Below are positions 6,879-12,632 of a stretch of 14,327 nucleotides of DNA, one piece after another. The translations under genes and the position numbers were made by a program. The DNA is taken from assembly GCA_964542435.1 (NCBI GenBank), contig CAZIVE010000068.1, positions 1 to 14,327 on the forward strand. The letters are read 5' to 3'. The stretch is from CAZIVE01 sp964542435 (GTDB taxonomy: Bacteria; Bacteroidota; Bacteroidia; Bacteroidales; Tannerellaceae). The first letter of the stretch is position 1; each line of letters opens with the position of its first letter. Under the pieces are notes generated by a model, which saw only the letters and a program-made list of their open reading frames with translations, was not told the origin of the DNA and did not search any database.

Positions 6879-7171
6879 TGATGCATCAGATTTGAGCTTT
6901 TTTCGTGAAAAGTAGAGACTTGATGCATTAAATGCCAATTGCACTACTCAGGAAATGGCAACGGATGTCACTTTTTGCCCTTTTTTTTGAAAAAGTTCAA
7001 ATCTGATGCATTAAATGTTGACTTTCGAAACCACAAGTCATGATTTGATGCAACTTTTCCCATCTTTAAAATCTGCAAGTTGGTATTTGACGCATCAGAT
7101 GTGTACTTTTGAATTGAAAAGGCAACATTTGATGCAACTTTTGCCATTTTTCGGTTTGAGAAGCTGCGATC
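6879..7171. repeat. Tandem array of seven degenerate 42-bp units
   Basis: Units begin at 6879, 6921, 6963, 7004, 7046, 7088 and 7130. Six are 42 nt and the third is 41 nt. Each opens with a TGATGCA-like core. Type A units (6879, 6921, 7004, 7088) begin TGATGCATCAGAT or TGATGCATTAAATG, in one case with TGACG. Type B units (6963, 7046, 7130) begin TGATGCAACTTTTCCCAT or close variants. From 6921 onward the types alternate A-B, giving an 84-nt higher order. Type A contains the palindrome TGATGCATCA, and several units carry a CTTTT...AAAAG inverted repeat in the middle. A weaker unit may follow at 7172-7213. On the minus strand the period equals 14 codons (KMAKVASN.../K.T..ASN...). Function is unknown. 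Confidence 0.85.
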
Positions 7172-7201
7172 GGATAGACCCAAAAGCAACTTTATATCTT
7201 T

Positions 7202-7381
7202 TTATTCGTACGGGTTGGCCCAAAATCTCTTGTCGTCAGATGTAGCATACATCTTTGTATCGTCTGTATATTTTCCCGGGATCTTGAAACCATCGGGGAC
7301 AAGGAAGATATAGGAACAGGATTCTTTTCCCTTTTCATCCGTTTCTACATTGAATCCGCTATAGTTCGCGATGGACATCAT
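7202..7381 (-). CDS. Short hypothetical protein, 59 residues
   Basis: An ORF runs from ATG at 7381 to TAA at 7202. It begins MMSIANYSGFNVETDEKGK and ends DDKRFWANPYE. It lies 24 nt after the second DUF4252 gene on the same strand, with an AGGAAG about 13 nt before the ATG, so it could be the last gene of the sigma-factor operon. It has no signal peptide or membrane segment and mixed polar composition, and I do not recognise a family. The frame is also open for a few codons upstream of the ATG (RKITLY) back to a stop, so it might instead be the remnant of a longer gene. The repeat array begins just beyond its end. Confidence 0.4.
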   Translation of the reverse strand: MMSIANYSGFNVETDEKGKESCSYIFLVPDGFKIPGKYTDDTKMYATSDDKRFWANPYE

Positions 7382-7405
7382 GTAGAGAGTAATCTTCCTT
7401 TATTT

Positions 7406-7864
7406 TTATTTCGTGATCTGCTGCACATCCTGCACGGTAAAGTTGCCGAGCATTTGGATGATGGTCATCTCGTCGCCTTCGTCCATGATCATGAGGAGAT
7501 TCTTGATGAGGTCGCCCCGTTGATCGGCGAGGAAGACCGTACTTTCTTTACCCTCTTTGATGCGCATCAGCTCTGAAAATTGCCGGTTGGATGATTTGAA
7601 GGCATTGATATCTTTGCGAAGGGCTGTGATGATGGATCTCTTCTCAGTGGTGATGATCTGCATGGAGTTGAGTTTGTTCTTTATCCTTGAGATATTCACT
7701 CCCGCCGTTGCGCCTTGTGGCATCATGCGGAACATGTTCTTCGAGATGTAGATCGTGGTCACGTCGTCCATATCGGAGTATTTATCGAAGAGGCTTTTCT
7801 GGGCAAAGAGGTTGCTCGAGAGGCAAAGCATCAGTGCCAAGAGAATATATTTAATTGTTTTCAT
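7406..7864 (-). CDS. DUF4252-family secreted protein (distal copy)
   Basis: This 152-residue protein has a signal peptide (MKTIKYILLALMLCLSSNLFA, cleavage likely before QKS) and no lipobox cysteine at the cleavage point. The mature part contains DVTTIYISKNMFRMMPQ and a C-terminal EGDEMTIIQMLGNFTVQDVQQI, matching the DUF4252 pattern of Bacteroidetes periplasmic proteins. No enzyme motif is visible. I choose the ATG at 7864 because it starts the signal peptide; frame extension further upstream runs into a run of N and is meaningless. It directly follows the probable anti-sigma gene. It may be a target or sensor of the sigma factor system, which is inference from position. Confidence 0.75.
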   Translation of the reverse strand: MKTIKYILLALMLCLSSNLFAQKSLFDKYSDMDDVTTIYISKNMFRMMPQGATAGVNISRIKNKLNSMQIITTEKRSIITALRKDINAFKSSNRQFSELMRIKEGKESTVFLADQRGDLIKNLLMIMDEGDEMTIIQMLGNFTVQDVQQITK

Positions 7865-7874
7865 TGCTATTGTC

Positions 7875-7974
7875 NNNNNNNNNNNNNNNNNNNNNNNNNN
7901 NNNNNNNNNNNNNNNNNNNNNNNNNNNNNNNNNNNNNNNNNNNNNNNNNNNNNNNNNNNNNNNNNNNNNNNNNN
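7875..7974. other. Assembly gap of 100 N
   Basis: Exactly 100 unresolved bases, the usual placeholder for a scaffold join of unknown length. It interrupts the probable anti-sigma gene, so the ORFs reading through it are not reliable. Confidence 0.98.
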
Positions 7975-8144
7975 CGCGAGAACAGACGAATCTGCTTGGC
8001 ATGATTCTCCTTCTCTTCCCCATGGCCCGCGGCATGTTCGTCGATCGCCTTTTCCAGTCGGTCGGCCAGTCCTTCGGGCAACGAAGATTCGTCGCTGAGT
8101 GCCTTTTTTATCAATTCATCAATCTGTTTATCGTCCATATCCAT
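7975..8144 (-). CDS. Probable anti-sigma factor, N-terminal part only
   Basis: About 56 residues are visible from ATG 8144 (MDMDDKQIDELIKKALSDES...) up to the assembly gap. The segment is charged and helical, with no membrane span yet. The start overlaps the sigma-factor gene by 17 nt, a common arrangement for an ECF sigma factor and its anti-sigma partner. Many such partners have a short cytoplasmic N-terminal segment followed by one transmembrane helix and a periplasmic part, which would lie in the gap. Beyond the gap one frame ends DNSNENN-stop at 7851, overlapping the next gene by 14 nt. That is a plausible C-terminus, but the unknown gap length means the frame is not proven. The anti-sigma role is inferred from position. 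Confidence 0.55.
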
Positions 8145-8637
8145 ATTTTCTAACCATTTCTTCTTTTATTGTCGTCCGTGCTCTCGAAAGGAGAACTCGA
8201 ATATTGGCCGAACTGAATCCGGTGATTTTTGCAGTCTCTTCTATAGAGCATTCTGCTATGCTTCTGAGTCGGATCACCTGTTGTTGGTTTTCGGGCAGGT
8301 TGCTGATGCATTGCCTTACTTTCTGCAGGGTTTCTTTCTCCTCCATTTCGCTGTCCGGCGCTCGTCCAGCCGGCAGTGACACCGAATCGATTTCCGTCTC
8401 ATCGGGTTTGGTCTGCTGTGATCGGAGGAAGTCGATGCAGAGGTTCTTGATCATGGTAACGCTGAACGCTTCTGCATTGTTCACTTCGTCCAATTGTTCT
8501 CGCCGGTCCCAAAGTTTGCAGTAGGTCTCCTGAAGAATATCCTCAGCATCATCACGATTCCCAAGCAAGGCCATCGCTATGCGGTAGAGCTTTGTGTGGA
8601 ACGGCATGAACAGCTCCTTGAACTGCGCTGAGTCCAT
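8128..8637 (-). CDS. ECF-type RNA polymerase sigma factor (sigma-70 family)
   Basis: This 169-residue protein has only sigma regions 2 and 4. Region 2 (about 10-75) carries the signature DAEDILQETYCKLWDRRE (30-47) and AEAFSVTMIKNLCIDFLR (55-72). Region 4 (about 103-160) carries ISNLPENQQQVIRLRSI (111-127), followed by the helix-turn-helix SIEETAKITGFSSANIRVLLSR (131-152). It directs RNA polymerase to a specific regulon and is normally held by an anti-sigma factor, probably the overlapping downstream gene. It starts 12 nt after the upstream DUF4252 gene, so four genes appear to form one operon. Its regulon and inducing signal cannot be read from the window. Confidence 0.92.
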   Translation of the reverse strand: MDSAQFKELFMPFHTKLYRIAMALLGNRDDAEDILQETYCKLWDRREQLDEVNNAEAFSVTMIKNLCIDFLRSQQTKPDETEIDSVSLPAGRAPDSEMEEKETLQKVRQCISNLPENQQQVIRLRSIAECSIEETAKITGFSSANIRVLLSRARTTIKEEMVRKYGYGR

Positions 8638-8649
8638 TAATCGAAACGC

Positions 8650-9096
8650 TTATTTATTTCTTGTTTCGTTCTTGACCTCGTTCGGATTGATCTTTCCGGT
8701 CAGCCAGACCATACTGCAATCACCTTTTCCTGTCGTGATGATCAGCATTTCTGAAATGAAATCACCGTTCATCTTTGTCAGGATCTTTGTATGTTCGCCG
8801 TCCTCATTGCTTGTGAGGAAAGGCTCGTAATCGCCCAGCTCCAGATTCTTGCAGCTCTGGGAGAAGCTCTCACGTACGGATGCCGGACTATCTTCCAAGT
8901 CGAGCACTCTGACGCTGCTTACACCGTGTGTGTTGGTCGTGATTCCGGCAAAGCTCATGGCTAATTTGCCTATGTTGACGCAATCAACCCCTTTTTCATT
9001 CTTGAACTGCTCATACAGTTGTGAAGCGTTTTTTTGTGCAAATCCCAACTGACAAACCATCAGCATTGCAACCATTGCCATCCATTTTGTTTTCAT
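8650..9096 (-). CDS. DUF4252-family secreted protein (proximal copy)
   Basis: This 148-residue protein has a signal peptide (MKTKWMAMVAMLMVCQLGFA, cleavage likely before QKN). The mature part begins ASQLYEQFKNEKGVDCVNIGKLAMSF and has later blocks VRVLDLED (63-70) and ISEMLIITTGKGDCSMVWLTG, consistent with DUF4252. It resembles the distal copy in overall plan (periplasmic, about 150 residues, DUF4252 fold), not in close sequence. It lies first in the sigma-factor operon, 12 nt before the sigma gene. Having a DUF4252 gene on each side of a sigma/anti-sigma pair suggests both belong to the same envelope response. No promoter is visible in the 54 nt between its ATG and the assembly gap; it could lie inside the gap. 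Confidence 0.7.
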   Translation of the reverse strand: MKTKWMAMVAMLMVCQLGFAQKNASQLYEQFKNEKGVDCVNIGKLAMSFAGITTNTHGVSSVRVLDLEDSPASVRESFSQSCKNLELGDYEPFLTSNEDGEHTKILTKMNGDFISEMLIITTGKGDCSMVWLTGKINPNEVKNETRNK

Positions 9097-9150
9097 ATCG
9101 CTTTATGTATTAAAGTTTTCAACCGTCATTCCGGACGTCTTCGAAAGGCG

Positions 9151-9250
9151 NNNNNNNNNNNNNNNNNNNNNNNNNNNNNNNNNNNNNNNNNNNNNNNNNN
9201 NNNNNNNNNNNNNNNNNNNNNNNNNNNNNNNNNNNNNNNNNNNNNNNNNN
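9151..9250. other. Assembly gap of 100 N
   Basis: Exactly 100 N, a scaffold join of unknown true length. It truncates the TolB-like gene and separates the sigma-factor operon from the GH88 region, so their adjacency is not proven. Confidence 0.98.
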
Positions 9251-10011
9251 CCTTTATGATAGGCAATGTAAACGATCAGCTTGCCATTGGGAGAGATGTG
9301 TGCAAACCAGGAGTTGAAATCCTTGTCGAAGGTCATCTGTGTCTGGTTGCTGCCGTCGGCATTCATAAGCCAGATCTGCATCAAGCCGGTGCGGACCGAA
9401 TTAAACCAGATCTGTTTGCCATCGGGTGAATATTCCGGACCATCGTCGAGACCGTCGGTCGTAGTGAGCTGTTTTTCGTTGTCGCCATTGGCGGATATCG
9501 TATAGACATCGAGTTGGCGTGCGCCGTTGCGTGAACCGCAGAAGGCGAGAGTCTTCAAGTCGGGACTCCAGCCGTGCAGATAGCTCATTCCGTCGGGCGT
9601 GATGCGTTTGGCTTCGCCTCCTTCAAAAGGCACGGTATAGACGACGGAGCTGTAGCTCTTGTCTTTGATCACCGAACTGCTGATGCCGATCTGTTTGCCG
9701 TCTTTAGAAATGACATGATCGTTGTTGCAGTTGTTGGCTTCGCCCGTTGGAATCAGGATCGGATCACTTTTCCCGTCCACGGCTATTTTGTATAGTTTTC
9801 CGTTGCTGTTATAAACGAGCCATTTCCCGTCGGGCGTCCAGTTGGGAGCTTCGATGATGCCCGGGAATTCCTTGACGACAGCCGTTTTGCCTGTCTTCAC
9901 GTTCATGATCTGAAGAATGCTGACTTTCTTTTGTTGTTGCTGTTGCTGCTGAGCATTCATATTCAGGCAACAAAGGGCAGCAGCGGCTGCGACGATGAAG
10001 AGACTTTTCAT
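9251..10011 (-). CDS. Secreted TolB-like beta-propeller protein (PD40 repeats), 3' end lost in gap
   Basis: About 253 residues are visible. A signal peptide ends NMNA, before seven glutamines (21-27). At least five PD40/WD40-like blades follow: NWTPDGKWLVYNS (57-69), VISKDGKQIGISS (100-112), WSPDLKTLAFCGSRNG (148-163), YSPDGKQIWFNSVRTG (194-209) and ISPNGKLIVYIAY (239-251). The fold is that of TolB-like propellers in the periplasm or secreted space; no catalytic domain is visible. It starts 6 nt after the GH88 gene, so the two are almost certainly co-transcribed. A possible role is in handling or sensing glycans, but this is inference. The frame after the gap (to a stop at 9103) adds only about 15 residues of unconvincing sequence, so I end the call at the gap. 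Confidence 0.8.
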
Positions 10012-10017
10012 GATATG

Positions 10018-11238
10018 TTATTTAGAGGGTTGTTCTTTCAATACCTTCTTCAGTCTCAGCAGGGCTTCCACGTAATAGTAGTCGGCATAGCTGAGCGGCA
10101 CATCCACTTCGGATTTTCCGGGCAGGCTTCCCACGGAATGCATCAGTGTGAAGTGGTGGTTCTCGCCTTTCTTGGCCAGATACTGCGGAGAAGAGAGGGA
10201 ACGGAGCTGAGCTTCGGCAAACTTCAGATAACCGTCGTTCTCTACGGGGAACATATTGTTGACCTGACTGAGTTCGATGAGGGCTGAAGCCATGATGGCA
10301 GCAGACGAAGCGTCGCGTTTGGCATTGGGAATGTCGGGCGCATCGTAATCCCAATAGGGAACTTTGTCCTGCGGCATGCGCGGGTGGTTCATGAGGAAGA
10401 AGGCCACATTGCGTGCAGCGGTCAGATAATCCTCCTTGCCGGACTCTCTGTACATCATCGTGAAGCCGTATAAAGCCCACGACTGTCCGCGAGCCCAAGC
10501 CGATTCGCGGGAATAACCCTGGGCTGTGTCGAACGCTCTGGGTCGTCCGGTGATGGTGTCATAATCTATGACGTGATAGCAGCTGAACGTAGGACGGAAC
10601 TGATAGACCAGCGTGGTGCTGGCGTGGCTCAGCGCCTTTGCGTAGAGATCCTGATCGCCGTTGATTTTGTAAGCTTCGCAAAGCAGCTCGAGGTTCATCA
10701 TGTTGTCGATGATGACGGGATACTGCCATTTGGAATTGCTGTCCCAGCTCTTGAACACGCCGGCTTTCACATTGTAACGCGTAGAGAGGGAATTGGCGGC
10801 ATTGATGATGGCAGAGCAGTAGCTGGTGTCCTTCGTGATGCGATAAGCATTGCCGAAGCTGTTATAGATCATGAATCCCACGTCGTGCGTGTTGGTCATG
10901 AATTGAGCCGGAGCCACGCGTTTCGTATAGATCTCGGCATAATGGCGGAACGTCTCTTTGCCGGTGGCTTCGTAGAGATACCAGAGTTCTCCGGGGAAGA
11001 ATCCGCTGCACCACCAGGTATAATCGCTGGTCTGCAGGGTATCGCCATCCACGGTTCTCGGGAATGCTGCGGGTTGGTTTTCGAGTTGTTTGGCCATGTC
11101 GAGGGCTTGAGCAGAAGCCACTTTCAGTCCACGGTCGATCATCTGATCCAATGTTTCCGGTTTCCGGCTGCATGCAGATAACATGACTACGAGCGTCAGC
11201 GCAGCAGCGGAGCTAAGCAATACATGTTTCCAAGACAT
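10018..11238 (-). CDS. Glycoside hydrolase family 88, unsaturated glucuronyl hydrolase lipoprotein
   Basis: This 406-residue protein has a lipoprotein signal (hydrophobic 5-20, lipobox LSAC with Cys23), which predicts membrane anchoring facing the periplasm or outside. GH88 hallmarks are WWCSGFFPGELWYLYEATG (75-93), THDVGFMIYNSFGNAYR (117-133) with D119, IIDNMMNLELL (176-186) with D178, SAWARGQSWALYGFTMMYRE (246-265), YWDYDAPDIP (295-304), RDASSAAIMASAL (308-320) and the C-terminal SYADYYYVEALLRLKK. D119 and D178 match the two catalytic Asp of family 88. The family removes unsaturated uronic acid from the non-reducing end of oligosaccharides made by polysaccharide lyases (glycosaminoglycans or uronate-containing plant glycans). 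No lyase or SusC/SusD pair is in view. It sits 19 nt after ychF and 6 nt before the TolB-like gene. GH105 is a related alternative but fits less well. Confidence 0.9.
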   Translation of the reverse strand: MSWKHVLLSSAAALTLVVMLSACSRKPETLDQMIDRGLKVASAQALDMAKQLENQPAAFPRTVDGDTLQTSDYTWWCSGFFPGELWYLYEATGKETFRHYAEIYTKRVAPAQFMTNTHDVGFMIYNSFGNAYRITKDTSYCSAIINAANSLSTRYNVKAGVFKSWDSNSKWQYPVIIDNMMNLELLCEAYKINGDQDLYAKALSHASTTLVYQFRPTFSCYHVIDYDTITGRPRAFDTAQGYSRESAWARGQSWALYGFTMMYRESGKEDYLTAARNVAFFLMNHPRMPQDKVPYWDYDAPDIPNAKRDASSAAIMASALIELSQVNNMFPVENDGYLKFAEAQLRSLSSPQYLAKKGENHHFTLMHSVGSLPGKSEVDVPLSYADYYYVEALLRLKKVLKEQPSK

Positions 11239-11257
11239 ATCTCTTTATTTTATAGTG

Positions 11258-12361
11258 TTATACATTAAAGCGGAAGTGCATGATGTCGCCGTCCTCGACA
11301 ACATAGTCCTTGCCTTCGACGCTCATCTTGCCAGCCTCTTTCACGGCTGCTTCCGATCCGTATTTCAGATAATCCTCGTATTTGATCACCTCTGCGCGGA
11401 TGAATCCCTTCTCAAAGTCCGTATGGATCACGCCGGCGCATTGCGGAGCTTTCCAGCCTTTGCCATACGTCCAGGCACGCACTTCCATCGGTCCTGCGGT
11501 GATGAAGGTCTCGAGGTTGAGCAGTTTGTAGGCCGTTTTGATCAGACGGTTTACGCCCGATTCCTCCAAGCCGATCTCATCGAGAAACATTTTCCGTTCT
11601 TCGTAGGTCTCAAATTCAGCGATCTCGCTTTCCACCTTGGCTGCGACGACCAGCAGTTCGGCATCTTCGCCTTTGATGGCTTCGCGTACCTCATCCACAT
11701 AATGGTTGCCTTTGATGGCACTGGCTTCGTCCACGTTGCATATATAGAGGATCGGTTTGTTGGTCAAGAGAAACAGATCGTGAGCCACCTTCTGTTCATC
11801 CTTGCTATCGAAGGTCACGGTGCGGGCGCTGAGTCCTTTTTCCAGAGCTGCCTTATATTTTGACAATACGTCGAACGCCAGCTTGGCCTGTTTGTCGCCG
11901 CCGGTCTGCGCCTGTTTCTGTACCTTGGAGATACGGCTGTCGATGGTCTCGAGGTCTTTGATCTGCAGTTCCGTGTCGATGATCTCCTTGTCGCGTACCG
12001 GATTCACACTACCATCGACATGCACCACATTGTTATCGTCGAAGCAGCGCAGCACGTGCAGGATGGCGTTGGTCTCGCGGATATCACCGAGAAACTGATT
12101 CCCCAAACCTTCGCCTTTGCTGGCACCTTTGACCAATCCTGCAATATCCACGATCTCCACGGTCGTCGGCACGATACGTCCGGGATGGACGATCTCAGCC
12201 AGTTTGGTGAGTCGTTCGTCAGGCACGGTGATCACGCCCACATTGGGCTGGATGGTGCAAAAAGGGAAGTTGGCTGCCTGAGCTTTTGCATTGGAGAGAC
12301 AGTTGAACAGAGTTGATTTCCCGACGTTGGGAAGTCCTACGATACCACATTGTAAAGCCAT
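11258..12361 (-). CDS. ychF: Redox-regulated ATPase YchF (OLA1/Obg-like P-loop protein)
   Basis: The 367-residue length is typical of YchF. The order of motifs is G1 GLPNVGKST (9-17), NAKAQAANFPFCTIQPN (24-40), G3 DIAGLVKGASKGEGLGNQFL (72-91) and NVDE (209-212) at the nucleotide-specificity position (YchF prefers ATP over GTP). Then come a helical domain and a C-terminal TGS domain containing RAWTYGKGWKAPQCAGVIHT (295-314) and DFEKGFIRAEVI (315-326), ending MHFRFNV. It is a conserved cytosolic ribosome-associated ATPase involved in translation and stress responses. The start ATG at 12361 gives the standard MALQCGIVGLPN N-terminus. A -7 promoter box lies about 55 nt upstream. The GH88 gene begins only 19 nt after its stop, so read-through from ychF is possible. 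Confidence 0.97.
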   Translation of the reverse strand: MALQCGIVGLPNVGKSTLFNCLSNAKAQAANFPFCTIQPNVGVITVPDERLTKLAEIVHPGRIVPTTVEIVDIAGLVKGASKGEGLGNQFLGDIRETNAILHVLRCFDDNNVVHVDGSVNPVRDKEIIDTELQIKDLETIDSRISKVQKQAQTGGDKQAKLAFDVLSKYKAALEKGLSARTVTFDSKDEQKVAHDLFLLTNKPILYICNVDEASAIKGNHYVDEVREAIKGEDAELLVVAAKVESEIAEFETYEERKMFLDEIGLEESGVNRLIKTAYKLLNLETFITAGPMEVRAWTYGKGWKAPQCAGVIHTDFEKGFIRAEVIKYEDYLKYGSEAAVKEAGKMSVEGKDYVVEDGDIMHFRFNV

Positions 12362-12414
12362 AATATTATTTTATTTCTTTTTGTTTCTATGCCAGATCAT
12401 TCTCTAACAGATTG

Positions 12415-12448
12415 CAAATTTACAATAAAAGCCGTCGTTGCTACCAAA
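12415..12448 (-). promoter_or_regulatory. Promoter upstream of ychF
   Basis: On the minus strand TAAATTTG (12415-12422) is an exact match to the Bacteroidetes -7 consensus TAnnTTTG. A TTTG at 12445-12448 lies 22 nt upstream as a candidate -33 element, slightly longer than the usual spacing. The ychF ATG at 12361 follows after a leader of roughly 50 nt that is AT-rich and has no obvious structure. Confidence 0.6.
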
Positions 12449-12493
12449 TTATTTCATTATTGCCCATACATCCTGTTGGAAATGGAGCCGCTC

Positions 12494-12529
12494 TTAACAA
12501 ACGGTTATCAGCTTTTCGCCGATCTGATG
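12494..12529 (-). other. Possible C-terminal tail of a gene hidden in the gap
   Basis: One minus-strand frame reads HQIGEKLITVC and then TAA (stop at 12494-12496), directly out of the assembly gap. Eleven residues are too few to identify anything, and the other two frames are also partly open. It may be chance. Apart from this and the ychF promoter, 12362-12529 shows nothing recognisable. Confidence 0.15.
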
Positions 12530-12629
12530 NNNNNNNNNNNNNNNNNNNNNNNNNNNNNNNNNNNNNNNNNNNNNNNNNNNNNNNNNNNNNNNNNNNNNNN
12601 NNNNNNNNNNNNNNNNNNNNNNNNNNNNN
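12530..12629. other. Assembly gap of 100 N
   Basis: Exactly 100 N, a scaffold join of unknown length between the ychF upstream region and the end of the peptidase gene. One or more genes could be missing here. Confidence 0.98.
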
Positions 12630-12632
12630 ATT

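Noticed and set aside
6879..7171. CRISPR array
   Set aside because: The whole unit is degenerate and related from unit to unit, with no sharp boundary between identical repeats and unrelated spacers. No cas gene is nearby.
6968..7189. Minus-strand 73-codon ORF as a real gene
   Set aside because: It starts with TTG, has no ribosome site, and is made entirely of the 42-bp repeat. The frame breaks at a T run. Reported as a repeat array instead.
7015..7245. Plus-strand 76-codon ORF across the repeat array
   Set aside because: Its openness follows from the 42-nt period, which is divisible by three. It overlaps the small minus-strand ORF and has no support of its own.
7238..7254. Hairpin AGATGTA-GCA-TACATCT as a terminator
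   Set aside because: It has a 7-bp stem but low GC, no following T run, and lies inside the 59-codon ORF. It is probably coincidental.
9103..9150. C-terminus of the TolB-like protein after the gap (RLSKTSGMTVENFNT)
   Set aside because: The gap length is unknown so the frame is arbitrary, and the residues do not resemble a propeller blade.
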